Assembly: GCA_903813345.2 (NCBI GenBank)
Contig: CAIIXF020000012.1
Coordinates: forward strand, 14,934,020-14,998,019
Source of the DNA: Owenia fusiformis
Lineage: Eukaryota > Annelida > Polychaeta > Sabellida > Oweniidae
Length of the DNA stretch: 64,000 nt
Direction: 5' to 3'
Positions within the stretch are counted from its first letter, which is position 1. Each line of letters begins with the position of its first letter. The translations under genes and the position numbers were made by a program. Shown here piece by piece: positions 44,707 to 56,772 of the stretch. A model generated the notes under the pieces. The model did not search any database. It was given only the letters and a program-made list of their open reading frames with translations, and had not been told where the DNA came from.

Positions 44707-47700
44707 ATGGAGGATGCTAATGCTAATAACATGGTGGCGGAGAGGTCTATTAAGGGTAGGAAGGCGAAAGAATACAGGATTGTCATGCCTATGAGCGTTG
44801 ATGAGGTAGGTATGCTTGGTCCACAATAAAGTTTAATGTTCAGGAGGTCTTGTGTTTAGTCATTTGAGTTACTACACATTATAGCGCTAAAAATTGTTCT
44901 TTTTAAAAAAAATTTATTTTAAAATCAGGTTTGATGAGTTAACCCAAGAGATTACAGCACAAAATTGTTCTCTTTAAAAACTGTTTTATTTTAAAATCAG
45001 GTTTGATGGGTTTACCCAAGAAATTACAGCACAAAATTGTTCTCTTTAAAAACTGTTTTATTTTAAAATCAGGTTTGATGAGTTTACCCAAGAAATTACA
45101 GCACAAAATTGTTCTCTTTAAAAACTGTTTTATTTTAAAATCAGGTTTGATGAGTTTACCCAAGAAATTACAGCACAAAATTGTTCTCTTTAACCTTCTG
45201 CATGCTAACTTAATTCAGCAAATATATCCCACGCGACTGACTTATTTTTCAAAGAGTGCAAAAAATGATATGCCTGGACTAAATAATTAATATCTCAATA
45301 ACTACTGAATGAATCTGGATAAAATTTTCACAAAGAGAAGATACATTGGCCTGGCTCATGAAAAAAATGTTCTCATGAATTTTTTACATAAATAAACAGG
45401 ACTGGGCATAAATATACCATGAATACTCCTCTGGAATCCGCCGCTTCGCCCCTGTGGAGATTCAACGTCTGGTCAGAATCCAAAACTGAATTTGCAGCGA
45501 TCGAATGTTCATTTTTCAGTTCAGAATATATTCTAGTTTCTATTTTCGATGACCATTATCGGCTTCCAAGAACCTAAAGAGCTCGAAATCGCAATCCATT
45601 TCCTCCACATGTTCGTTGTGATCGTATTTGGCCGCCATTTTGTACAATTTGTTCACTAAAAACGACTTAAACACTGTTTAAATCGTTGAATTGAGAAATA
45701 TTTTTCGAAACATCGCCATTTCTAGGTCAACAGGAAGTCCCCACGTAAGGACTAAATAAATCGGGCAATCTGATTGGATCATAAGACCGGCGGGAAAAAG
45801 TTAAATTTTTGAAAGTTTAAATTCGACTGGAGTCGCCGGCAGTTGCCGGGGATTGTTAAGCACGGGCGACTACGCTCGCCAGTAGCATGCTAAAGGTTAA
45901 AAACTGTTTTATTTTAAAATCAGGTTTGATGAGTTTACCCAAGAGATTACAGCACAAAATTGTTCTCTTTAAAAACTGTTTTATTTTAAAATCAGGTTTG
46001 ATGGGTTTACCCAAAGAGATTACAGCACAAAATTGTTCTCTTTAAAAACTGTTTTATTTTAAAATCAGGTTTGATGAGTTTACCCAAGAAATTACAGCAC
46101 AAAATTGTTCTCTTTAAAAACTGTTTTATTTTAAAATCAGGTTTGATGAGTTTACACAAAGAGATTACAGCACAAAATTGTTCTCTTTAAAAACTGTTTT
46201 ATTTTAAAATCAGGTTTGACTTGAATTTAAGTCCCCAAGAGATTTAGATCCTCTTATACCACATTGATCAATCAGGTATCGCTTATTTCAAGAGATATAA
46301 ATAGAACTTTAAATGTCGATAAGGAAAATGGTCCTCTTACCAAATACCGTCACTTTACTAAATCTTATAGATATTTATACAAAAGGCCTGACAGAGATTA
46401 TGGTCCTACAAGTTTCATGGTCCCATTCTGTCAGAAAAAGACATATTTCAATAAAATAGGTCTCGTGTGACATATTTTAGAAAGGGAATAGCTTTAAAAG
46501 TGCATTTCATTCAAATTTGATGTCACCATAGGGTTAAACATCAAGAAAAGTCCTTGGTCCGTTGAAAATTGATGACAGCAAAAGTTTAAAGTCGCAGGGT
46601 GAACATGTGCTTTTACTTGTAACCTTCTATATAAACAAACTAACAGCCGCAATTAATTTAAAAAAACAACTTTTTAGGTGAAAAATAAATCCTGCACTGT
46701 GTAAAGAATCACGTTTTTGTATGGTTTACCTTGAACTAACCTCATTTGAAAAAATATATATTTATTCAAGGAGAACTTAATTTGTGAATCTGATGAAGCC
46801 CTTATAGATTAATCTTGCGGAAATTATATTTGAAAAAGAATAAAAATGCCATTTCACAAGTGAAAATTGTTCACTATAAATTAGGTGTAAATATACATAA
46901 TTTCAGCACACAGTAAAAAAACTGATATAAAAATTTTAAAATTCAATTATTTCATTACAGCTTTTTTGTCCTTGTTATTTCAGTACCAAGTTGCTCAGTT
47001 ATACTCAGTAGCAGAAGCCAGCAAAAACGAGACTGGAGGTGGAGAGGGAATAGAAGTTAAAGAAAATAACCCATTTACAGGTAAGCACAGACTTGGTTTA
47101 TGATTTACCATGTTTCCTCAGTGAGATTTGTTGGCTCAGAATACAATTCCTGATAGCTGTTTGTCATTCTGTCTCATGAAAGTCTCTTATTGGATGTCAA
47201 AACGTTTTCTTCACAAATTTTCTTAATCTGAGTCATTGTCACCTAAAATCATGCATTTCCACAAATGGAAAAAATAAAAGTAATGAATATTCAATGAAAA
47301 GCATCTTATAAATATAGAATTTTATGTATTCTGTAAAATTTTGTTGTTTATTTTTTTGCCAGGCGATCCAGATCCAAAAGACACTGGACCTCTAGGTCCA
47401 TATGATGAATCAAAAACTTACACTTCGGGGCAATTCACACATAAAATTTACCATCTACAAAGGTTAGTCAGTTAGTTTTGCTTCTATTTTACCTCTTTTA
47501 CATAATGCTTTATTTTCCCAAACAGCCAATCAGAAAGCTATATCTTCTATAACAAGCCTATCAGAATACATTATTTCACACACAACTAATCGGAATATAT
47601 TATTTCCCACAACTAGCTAATCAGAAATTTTTATTTAAGAAATATAGACCAAAGAGTCTATGAATAAATACCGCACAAATGTTTTCTGTACCCAGAATGA

Positions 47701-50700
47701 CCGAAGGTATATATTACTTGTTATAATACCTGATCTGAGGTCTATATTACAATTCGAACATAAAAACTCACCAAAAATTTGCAAAATTGTCACTTCATTT
47801 CAAGGTATTGTATCGCCGAATAAATACCGGGTGAAATATTGACTTTGTTTATAGAATGCGTGAATACAATCATGCTCGAATTTTCGATACAAGCCAATCT
47901 GAATGTATTATTTTCCCCAAAAGTAGGTATACAGTTATTCAACAATCTGAAAACTGTAACTGTTAACCTACTTTTGGGTGTGTACTTTATTGTATATAAA
48001 TAAAGTGTTGTATTTGTAGTAAAGTACCAAAATGGATTTCCCTCTTGGCACCAAAAGGATCACTAGATATAGTAGAAAAAGCCTGGAATGCTTATCCTTA
48101 TTGCAGAACAATAATAAGTGTAAGTAACACATTTGATTACCACACTCAGCTATTAACCAATAGAATATTTGGGGTTTAAACTCCTTATACAGATAAAACA
48201 AAGATTTACCAGAATAACTTTTATTTATATATTTGCATGTGTTACCTTGTTAAGCATTTGTATGGAAGTCTTTGAAAAACTAGGTGGGCTGTTGCCCATA
48301 AAGACCTCGTACCCTGATATAGCCTGCTTTCTTTTATCACCATGACAATGTTATGACATTGTGTTCAATTTCTTCCAAATTTCACTCGAACACAGATGTG
48401 TGATGTCATTGAAATAAAGTTGCCATGGAAATACAGGTATGCAATATATCAGATGTATCACTATGACGTGAAATATGCCTTTCTTCTTTCCCAAATTTAG
48501 AGCGTCCCAATTTGGGCCAATATTGCCAAAACTGAGATTTTACATCATTGTGACATATTTATATGTTGCATGTATTTATATATTTGCATATATTTATATG
48601 TTGCATATTGATGTTACAGAACCCAGATTATATGAAAGGTGGCTTTGAGATAAAAATAGAAACAATACATTTACCAGATAGGGGAGAAACTGAAAATGTA
48701 AGTACATGAGAATGATACCAGTACATATACATGTACATAATATAGAATGAAATGCATGTGCTCTTTTAAAAGAAAAATTATTTTCCATTATCTTTTAAAA
48801 GAAAAATTATCTAAGTATACATTATCTATGTAAATTAAAAGATTCGCTGTAGTAACATTAATTGGTATACTGACTTTAATTGTAAATATTTCACATTAAT
48901 GAACATTGAAATAGTTGATGTTATAACAGGGATGTAGGTCATGCACAGTTAAAAGCTGCCTGACATTTTAACTGCATGAGTATCGTCACTCTAAATCCAT
49001 CAAATATGGCTAGATATATGGTTTTTGAAAATATCTAATGGGCTATATATAGATATTTGGGATGTCACATGTAAATCCTAGATGAAGTCATTTTCACCTA
49101 GTTGATGTCATGCTGACCTCTTTGATGTCACATTCATACATATGGTGTCATTTTCACCTCTTTGGTGTTATGTTCCCTGGTTGCTAATATGATCAAGTTT
49201 TGTGATTCATCATTTTAACAAAATGGAAAATATACTTTTAGAGTGATGATTTGTTTTATATACTAATGATTTCAGCATGTATTTACGATTGCATATTTGG
49301 CATATGTTTATTAATGTGTGCACTGTGTACTCTGTACATACATGTACATATACTACTGTTTTATTTTTACATTAAGCATGCTTAATTCAGACTAGTGGTA
49401 TTGTTGAAATACAGAGGCTCTTTCACGTCCTTTACACCTATTTGATGTCATTTGTACAATTTTTGTGTCATTTGCACACAATTGGTGTCATTTGCACATC
49501 ATAAGTGTCATATGCACGTCATTGGTACACACATTTGGTGTCATGTGCACATGTCAGATTTTTATATATCCACATTAGAAACTGCATTTGGAATTGTCTC
49601 CTTGATCCGAATTATATCTCACTTGAAAGTATATCAAGAGCATCAAACAAGAGCATTAAGCTCTCTGGTCTAGGCTGCCCTGCTAAGGACATTTATTATC
49701 GCTAAACTGCCTTATGGGACAGGAGACTATAGGGACCCTAAAATAGATAAATTTTGTATTTATACTGAATAGATAGCTTGCAATGATCAAATCCAATGGG
49801 CATTTGATAGATTTCTTTAGTGAGCAAATCATAAGTCGCTGCATAACTATATAAACAAGTTTCCCGCTTGTTGTATTCCCATGTTTGGCCTGTATGTCCT
49901 TATATGGCAAAGTGTTGCTAAATATTTCTAGGCGCATGGACTGCCTCCCGATATCCTGAAGAAGAGAGAAGTGAAATTAATTGATATCGCTAACGATCAT
50001 ATAGATTCAAAGGTAATGGGAAAAACACAATATTTAGACATTAGCCACCACTGACACCTTTTAGTGACCACTTGAACTAACACTGGGTATTTCGGGTTAA
50101 GCTATTCATGAATCTTGTATATTGTAATACTAAACGGATCAAATTTACAAGATTTATGAATCTTATTTACTTTTAATGCCTTTGCTTGCTGCTATCGTTT
50201 CCTTGTTCACAGCTCATCTTGGTAACTTTGTGAGCTGTGGATATAAAAAAGCTTTTTCCCAGTTTTGATTGCAAGGAACAGTGAAAAAAAAATAGTTGAT
50301 GTTTCTCGCCAAAGAAGATTTTGATCGTACTTGAAGATTGCCATATTGTTGTCTCGTGCTGAGGCAGGGTGTTGGATCAAGGTCCGTTCAACTTGAAATT
50401 ATTACAGACTCATGCTACAATCTAAATTGGTTTTGGGCATGTTGGATAATTTTCAATATGGCAATTTTGAACTTCAAGTACGATATTTGTCACTATGCAT
50501 CTTTCTTTTTGATAAATTTGTTTTGTTGATTAAAATGTTGTGATTGACAGTTGCTGTTGCCTTGCGATCAATTTGGATAATTGCCTGCATGTTTTACTAG
50601 CTTCTTTTGTGTGGAGTTTTGTACAAGAAAATGTAATTATCAAGTTGGATTTTTACATATTTGTGAAAGGGCTTTATATTTAACATTGATGAAAAAATCG

Positions 50701-53700
50701 TTTTATAATTCATTTCAGAATTTGTCATTTTATGTCAAATGACAACTTTTGAAGTCATTGGTGATTTTTTTTCAAGGGTTCCTTGAAAAAATTACATTTT
50801 TTGTTGTACATTATTGCACACTTGATTTTTTAAAGCATGCCTTTGTCTTGAACTCATCTCCAAGAAAATATTGGCCATTTGAGTAATTATGAATGATTAA
50901 AGCATCAGGTCATTATGAGTAGTCTTGCATATGACCCTTTCTTTAATGACCCTGACTTTATTTAGGGGGTATAGGGTCTTAATGCAAGATTTCATTTCTT
51001 GGGGCAGTGTGTCAGACTTGCTTCCTTCCTTTTCCTAGCTTAATGTTGTATGATGGTGTGCACTTGGTAACAATAGATGGGGTTGCATGGTACTCTTCAA
51101 ACTTGAGGTGAACTGGGTGGTGTCTCATTGTTGGTATGGTTACTTGTAGGCCCATGGTCTTTCAAATGGAGATTTGGCGAAAAGAGAAGTACACGTAATA
51201 GATATAGCTAGCAATTTAGAATATTCTAAGGTATGGTATGATCATAATTAACTCACATGCATATTGTAATTGAATATAGAGGGTGGAGTAACATTTTTTG
51301 CAGAACCTTTCTATGTACCCTAAACAGTCAAAGTGAATTTTTAAAATAAACATGGACCTGAAATTATTTATGTTTCTGATACAAATGACCGTAAACTAAT
51401 GACAATACAATAAAACCTGTCTTATGTGAACGCTACTGGGACAAGTCAGAAGTGTTTTGATGGGCTGGTGTGAAGACATTTAGGTTTTAAAGATGGCAGT
51501 CTGTGACGGATTAAAATGGGACAGCAAAAAGTGTTCACATTGAAAGGTGTTCGTAAAAGAGAGGTGTTCGGATGTACAGGTTTTACTGTAATAATATTCC
51601 TATTCTTTCCCTTATTTACTCATTTCACTTATATTTTATCTAATTTAGATGATTGTATTTAGATATGTGTATAATTTCACTATTCTTGATTTTTTAAACA
51701 ATGATGATATGTTTGTATTTCAACTATTCTTGTTTTTTTAAATCAATGAGCATTTCACTCCCCGTGTCCACATATGAGTATTTGTACTAACATTTTTAGC
51801 ATTATTAAATAGTATTTTAGATCTGAATTACCCTCAAACCTCATATGGAACAATATAAACCATACTTGTTGCTCATCATCCCACCGAACGAAGTTCGAGG
51901 GAGATATAGGAAAGCCGTCCATTCGTTGGCAATCAGCATCTGTAACAAATTCTTACAACTTCCGATAACTTAACCGATACTGTTTAGACTAACGTCAATT
52001 TTTTTTCAAAATCTACAAGTTTTTAGAAGTTCAAATCTGACTTTATATGTAAGATTTGAACTTCAATGACCTTTTCAAGGTCAAAAATAGGTCAAAAGGG
52101 TCTTTTTTCAACTTGCTTCAAATTGACCAAATTTTTTTTTTCAAAATTATCTACAAGTTATCAGAAGTTCAAATCTGACTTGAGATTTGACCTTTGATGG
52201 CCTTCTCAATTTATTTTTTCAAAAATCATCTACAAGTTCTCAGAAATTCAAATCTTACTTAGGATTGAACTCACATTTTTGTGAGCAACTAGGTGGTGAC
52301 ATTTTGTCATGTTAATGCCTTGTTGAAAATTCCCCCCACCCCACCTAATATGGACTTGTTTGAAAAACCTATTCTACTTCCTTTGCATTATTTAGCTATT
52401 ATCAAGCAGTTTTATTGACCTCTATTTGTAAAACACATGCTATGTAAATAAATCTAAAATTTGCACAAAAATATGAACTTTTTAGTTCCATTTCAAATTC
52501 ACATGGAACTTATACACCCCTCGGGGTGTCTTTTCATGTCAGTGTAAAATACTGTACCTGAAACATATGAAATAAAGTGAATTGAATTGAAATTTGTAAT
52601 TTTGGTTTACCTCAATTCAGGAATAAAAGGATGGTTATTGTTGATTTGATTTTACATGTTACTTTATCCTTGGTCATTCTTGAATAAGAAACAAAAATGA
52701 AAGTTTAATAACATTTAATGATCAGGATATTTTGAAGTATGTTGTTTTATTTTCTTAACTAATTACTATTTTTACTGTCAGTGTTATATTTTATTGTTGA
52801 ATGTATGTTCAGCCGACGTGGTCATCAGTTCAAATAAATCCTATATGTTATATGATACTTTGCTAAATCATAATAAAGAAACAAATTTTATTTTTAAGGA
52901 TTATAAAAAAGAAGAAGATCCTGCCATATATAAATCAGAAAAAACTGGTCGTGGTCCACTGACTAAAGATTGGATTAAAACTGTGTCACCTGTCATGTGT
53001 GCATATAAACTAGTGACTGTACAGTTTGTATGGTTTGGCCTACAAGGAAGAGTAGAGAGCTTTATACAAAAGGTAAGGGAATGTCACCTGTCATTTGTGC
53101 ATATAAACTAGTGACTGTACAGTTTAGATGGTTTGGCTTACAAGGAAGATTCGAGAGCTTTATACAAAAGGTAATGTCAACACTCTAGAATGAACAGAAA
53201 TTCCAAAATCAAAAAGACAATATTAAAAAAAGTCATTGCCAAAAAGATTATATACAACAAGAAATGCATCTTCATTAATTTCTAAAGATCAGTATTTTTA
53301 CTTTGCAGCAAGAAAAACGTATCTTCACAAATTTCCATAGACAAGTGTTTTGTTGGACTGATGGTTGGTATGGCCTAACAATGGAAGACATTAGAGCCCT
53401 AGAAGATAAAACCAAGGACGAATTAGATAAGGTATGAACATAGCACTATTTATACAGAGGAACCCAAAAAAGCAGTATCATTTATTCAGCAGAAATTTAT
53501 CAGTGATTATTGGTTATCAGTTGATTTTTTGGTGTCACCCTGTATTATGTCTGTCATTCCATATTGATGGATGGATGCTTTGAGATATGAGATAAGTTAT
53601 GAAGAATAAGTTTGTACTTGCAAATCGAATAGTGGCTATCGGCTACCGGGTTAATTGCAATTAGGTTGCAAACTCATTTAAATATGAATAGTACCTGCCG

Positions 53701-53920
53701 TGCATTCCATTTGTTGCCAGCTCTTGCTTCAAAAGCACAAGCGGTGACATTGTTATGATCACTGGCTTTCGGCATCGAGCATCTGTAACAAATGTCAGTT
53801 GGTGACATTGTGCATGTTAATGCCTTGTTTGACAATGTATGGATATTGATTATTAATTTTCTCTTGATATATTTGCAGGCTATAAAGGAAGGAGCAGTTA
53901 AAGGAACTAAGGCAGATTAA
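44707..53920 (+). CDS. class I phosphatidylinositol transfer protein (PITP alpha/beta type)
   Basis: The gene encodes a soluble carrier that exchanges phosphatidylinositol and phosphatidylcholine between membranes. Exons: 44707-44805, 46984-47080, 47363-47462, 48020-48119, 48620-48697, 49932-50012 or 51150-51230, 52899-53072, 53309-53431, 53879-53920, all with GT-AG junctions in phase. Length is 297 residues from ATG 44707, or 289 from 44731, against about 270 in vertebrate PITPs; the excess is a basic N-terminal extension. Family motifs: [43 protein letters not shown] (Thr/Lys of the inositol site), [12 protein letters not shown] (conserved Asn and Cys), [20 protein letters not shown] (Ser regulatory site), [21 protein letters not shown] and [10 protein letters not shown]. 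The membrane-docking Trp pair is WF here (VWFGLQ) instead of WW. Two in-frame Met codons (44707, 44731) both have A at -3 and G at +4. Confidence 0.93.
44888..46222. repeat. ~72-bp minisatellite in PITP intron 1, interrupted by an insertion
   Basis: The units (AAAATTGTTCTCTTTAAAAA, CTGTTTTATTTTAAAATCAG, GTTTGATGAGTTTACCCAAG, AAATTACAGCAC) run 44888-45193 and resume exactly at 45897-46222, with about nine units in total. The open frames seen in the array on both strands are products of the unit length (72 = 24 codons) and are not genes. Confidence 0.95.
45194..45896. mobile_element. 703-bp piggyBac-type non-autonomous element
   Basis: The insertion lies inside one unit of the 72-bp array, so the empty site is known: CTCTTTAAAAACTG. 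The filled site reads CTCT-TTAA-CCTTCTGCATGCTA ... TAGCATGCTAAAGG-TTAA-AAACTG. This proves a TTAA duplication and gives 14-bp terminal repeats (CCTTnnGCATGCTA, 2 mismatches). TTAA targeting with CCYT ends is diagnostic of the piggyBac superfamily. No transposase frame is present. The 3' end is GC-richer and contains GCGACTACGCTCGCC. Confidence 0.85.
46223..46983 (+). other. 3' part of PITP intron 1
   Basis: Intron sequence leading to the acceptor cttgttatttcag at 46983. A 68-codon frame at 46264-46470 has no supporting evidence. Confidence 0.6.
49932..50012 (+). CDS. PITP alternative exon, version a
   Basis: 81 bp, phase 0 on both sides (atttctag|GCGCAT ... TCAAAG|gtaatg). It encodes 27 residues beginning [20 protein letters not shown]. 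In vertebrate PITPs this segment corresponds to the loop and strand before the SKDYK regulatory loop. It is equal in length and phase to 51150-51230 and 15/27 residues are identical, so one of the two is expected per transcript. Confidence 0.88.
51150..51230 (+). CDS. PITP alternative exon, version b
   Basis: 81 bp, phase 0 on both sides (acttgtag|GCCCAT ... TCTAAG|gtatgg). It encodes [20 protein letters not shown] then SNLEYSK. It keeps AHGL, KREV, IDIA and the final SK of version a, while the other positions differ. It lies 1137 bp after version a. Including both would insert 27 extra residues in frame, so mutually exclusive use is inferred. Confidence 0.85.
51408..51588. mobile_element. 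MITE of the CAGTAAAACC...GGTTTTACTG family in a PITP intron
   Basis: The ends CAATAAAACCTGTCTTATGT and GTACAGGTTTTACTG are flanked by TA. The interior has GAACGCTACTGGGAC and GTGTTCACATTGAAAGGTGT. Confidence 0.7.
51890..52330. mobile_element. inverted copy of the TGTCACCACC element family in a PITP intron
   Basis: Read on the minus strand it starts AACAAGGCATTAACATGACA at about 52325, then TGTCACCACC. It contains one to three degenerate GTAGATGATTTT / GCAAGTTGA units and ends with CCCTCGAACTTCGTTCGGTG (a small palindrome) near 51890. Same family as 9259-11195 but not amplified. Confidence 0.65.
53082..53174 (+). repeat. partial tandem duplication of a PITP exon
   Basis: The copy of 52984-53076 lies 98 bp downstream, with only a few mismatches. 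It encodes [20 protein letters not shown] then RFESFIQK in an open frame and retains a donor (AAAAG|GTAATG), but has no acceptor of its own. Reading through the upstream donor shifts frame and meets a stop within 14 codons. It is most likely intronic debris or a decoy donor. Confidence 0.85.
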
Positions 53921-54753
53921 CCCCAAGCACACCCTAGTGACTCATTTCTCTCTTAGATGGCAACATATTATATATATTTATGCAAACTGAAATTATTACC
54001 TTGGGATTATGATTGCAGTTTACAAGCGTCACATAATATACCTGTATAGGTGGTCATGTGTTCGATTCCATGTGTTCGATCTAAGATGGTTGATATCCTG
54101 TATTTTGCATACAGGACATTAAAAAAAATTTAAAACCATCGAATAATGAAAAGTTCAAAATTAATGAATAGACCAAAAACCAATATACAAGAACTGAAAT
54201 CATATTTAATAATCACATTGTCTTGTTTGAAAAAAACGCTGAATCTTGGTGAATATGAACCACAGACTTGACCAATCAGGAGTGTCATTGCCATCAGACA
54301 ATGCGTGATTTTTCTCCAGCCATTTTACCAAAATTCACCATTTCAAAGAAATTAGCGATCTGTTGCAATTGAATTTGAAATTTATGACCACCTTTGACAG
54401 TGTAGACATTTTTGTGATTATATGGAAGCTGGAATGAATATTTTGGAAGTTGAGCCACTTGGGATGAAAGCTGAATGTCATTCATGTATAAATTCTTATA
54501 TGATCAGATAAAACGTCCCATATTGGCATCGAGAGGTAAAAGCTTTTACATAGTTCATTATTATTATGAAGAGAAATCCTTTTTTGGTAGATTTCAGTGA
54601 TATAAGTGTTTTTATAGATTTCTCGCCTCCTGATCTTGTAAACTGCTTCCTCATAGATTCGAGTAATCAAGTTAAATGCTAAGATTTGCATTTTTATACA
54701 TGTATATGTCATGTTAGTCAGCTAGGTGTCATGTATGTCAATTTTCTGGCTTT
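53921..54753 (+). other. probable PITP 3' UTR
   Basis: Follows the TAA at 53918-53920. No canonical AATAAA is obvious nearby. The first strong pair (55812-55817 and 55835-55840) lies about 1.9 kb on, so a long UTR including the MITE at 54754 is possible. Confidence 0.35.
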
Positions 54754-55116
54754 TTAAAGTGGCAGCAAAGAAAGTATATAAAGATGAAGTCATCTTTTCA
54801 AAAAGTGTCGCCCTTATTATATTATCTGAAAAAAACTGAGATGTTTTAATCTGTTATTGGAAGATTTTTAAGATGGTAACATTTCCAAAGATTTAAGATG
54901 GCAACATGTCCAAAGATTTAAGATGGTAACGTATCCAAATTCTTAGTATTAAAAATAAAAAATCCACTCTATCAAAATGTTTGTTAAATAACATTTCAAA
55001 TTAAGAAAAAGTCAGAGCTGTTGGACATTTTAGAAAATAGACGCGACATGGAATGTTGTGAGCGGACAATTTAGAAAGTTGGTTTCAACTCAGTTCTTTT
55101 CTTTGCTGCTCTTTAA
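54754..55116. mobile_element. MITE with TTAAAGnGGCAGCAAAGAA termini
   Basis: The left end TTAAAGTGGCAGCAAAGAA faces TTCTTTGCTGCTCTTTAA at the right. It shares interior words with 59768-60131 (TATTATCTGAAAAAA, GACATGGAATGTTGT). An internal ATTTAAGATGG(T/C)AACA unit is repeated three times. Confidence 0.65.
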
Positions 55117-56438
55117 TGTTGGCAGTTAATGATTACTATCGTTCACTCTTGTCATCTGAAAATCAATCTACATGCAGTTGAGAACATTGGGGAAATCATG
55201 GTAAAATGGGATAAACCCGAAATAAGTCAAAATAGTTATTTTCACTTAGTGAGATAAAAACAGAAGCTGGAGATAATTGCTCCAAGTCGAGATGTGTTTT
55301 ACCTGAAACAGTAGATGTTTTCCAACATTGAATTGATTTTAAAAAAGCAATTTTATAAACATTTATTTATTTTTCATTCACAAATTTTGATGCTTTCTTT
55401 GTTGTGAGTCAGTTATGTTGATAAACAATAACTTTCAGTGTTTCCTCACTGTGATATCATTAATGACATCATTTAATATACCATACTTACGATTACTACA
55501 AAATACCATATTTGGTGAAAAGTGAACCATACTATCTAGTATTTACCAAGTTACCCTTTTTGCACTTTAAAAGATTACACCACTTGTAAGCAGAATAAAA
55601 AAAGTTTTGAAGTTCAAAAGTCTCAAACTTGTCCTAACATATATATGTCGATGTCAGTAGTCTGCAAAAGGCTAATAAGCCCATTTAAAGCAGATATATA
55701 TTAACAGCGATAGCATTTCAATAGATGTTATATTTGCCATCACAGAGAATTGCCATATTGTTAATGCATATACTTGTAATTCTTCAACTGTTGAGAACAG
55801 TATAACAAAGAAATAAATTAATATATTGTAATTAAATAAATGAAAAAAAGTGGAATTAGGGATGAAATATGTAGGCTATTTTATTTTAAAAATGACCTGT
55901 TTTATGAATCCGGAAAAATGAGTTTCCTAGATCTCAACTTGTAGAGAAATTAGTGGTTCAATATTTGAACTATTATTGTATGGGAAATTTTTTTGTGTTT
56001 ATCATTTATCACAACTCAGGTTTTATTAGCAGAGTGCATTTGCTCGAACTATTCTAGAAATATGTGCTTTTAAGGATGATATATAACAAAAACATTGTAC
56101 ACTATGTGATCAAATCTAATAGTGAATACCTAGAAATGAGAACTTGTAATTCTACCTATGTCTAAAATCTAAATTGCCAAAGTGGTCATGCTTAAACTGG
56201 ATTTTTCATTAAAAATTGAATGAATGCTCATTTTTCTAGCATTCCTTCACAATTAAGAGTTTTTCCTAGATGACAGGTTTACTTAATTCCTTGCTGATTC
56301 TCCTCCTTAGCATTTCTTTTTCAATTTTAAAATTTTATTATGATTTGTAGATTATTGTCATCATGATTTTTACTCATTTACATAATATGCTGCATGGTTT
56401 ACTCTTGTCAGACTGCAGTCGAGTATATTCACAAAATC
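55117..56438. other. intergenic or extended 3' UTR, nothing supported
   Basis: AT-rich. Two AATAAA words at 55812 and 55835 are candidate polyadenylation signals for the PITP transcript. No gene was recognised. Confidence 0.35.
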
Positions 56439-56651
56439 GACCTTTCCAATAAATCCTGCCACCAATTGGTATATTAAAGAAGCTATGATATATTGACTAG
56501 ATTGATGATGTCATTACAGGCAAAAATAGGATTTTGGTCTAGTAATTGCTAATTTTGTTTTGAAAAGTACAACCAATGATGTCATCAATCTAGTCAATAT
56601 ATCATAGCTTCTTTAGTTTACCAAAAGGTGGCAGGATTTATCGGAAAGGTC
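56439..56651. mobile_element. 213-bp near-perfect hairpin MITE
   Basis: Arms of about 77 bp, from GACCTTTCCAATAAATCCTG to CAGGATTTATCGGAAAGGTC, are inverted with few mismatches (AAGAAGCTATGATATATTGA and CTAGATTGATGATGTCATT face their complements). The loop is about 60 bp. It is strongly fold-prone and evidently young. Confidence 0.85.
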
Positions 56652-56772
56652 TATTATCCTTTCCATTGTCTGTAATGACTCATGCAAAACATCATAGGTT
56701 CAAATGAATTGAAATGGACTGGTAACAACTGCTAAGAGCTTAAAGTTTAGACTGCTTTTTTAATAGCATAAA

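Noticed and set aside
44939-45290. Repeated 24-residue peptide frames on both strands in PITP intron 1
   Set aside because: The 72-bp unit length is a multiple of three, so stops are absent by chance on both strands. There is no other evidence of translation.
53082-53170. Second copy of the PITP exon as a mutually exclusive exon
   Set aside because: It has a donor but no acceptor, and is a partial copy. It is unlike the complete pair at 49932 and 51150.
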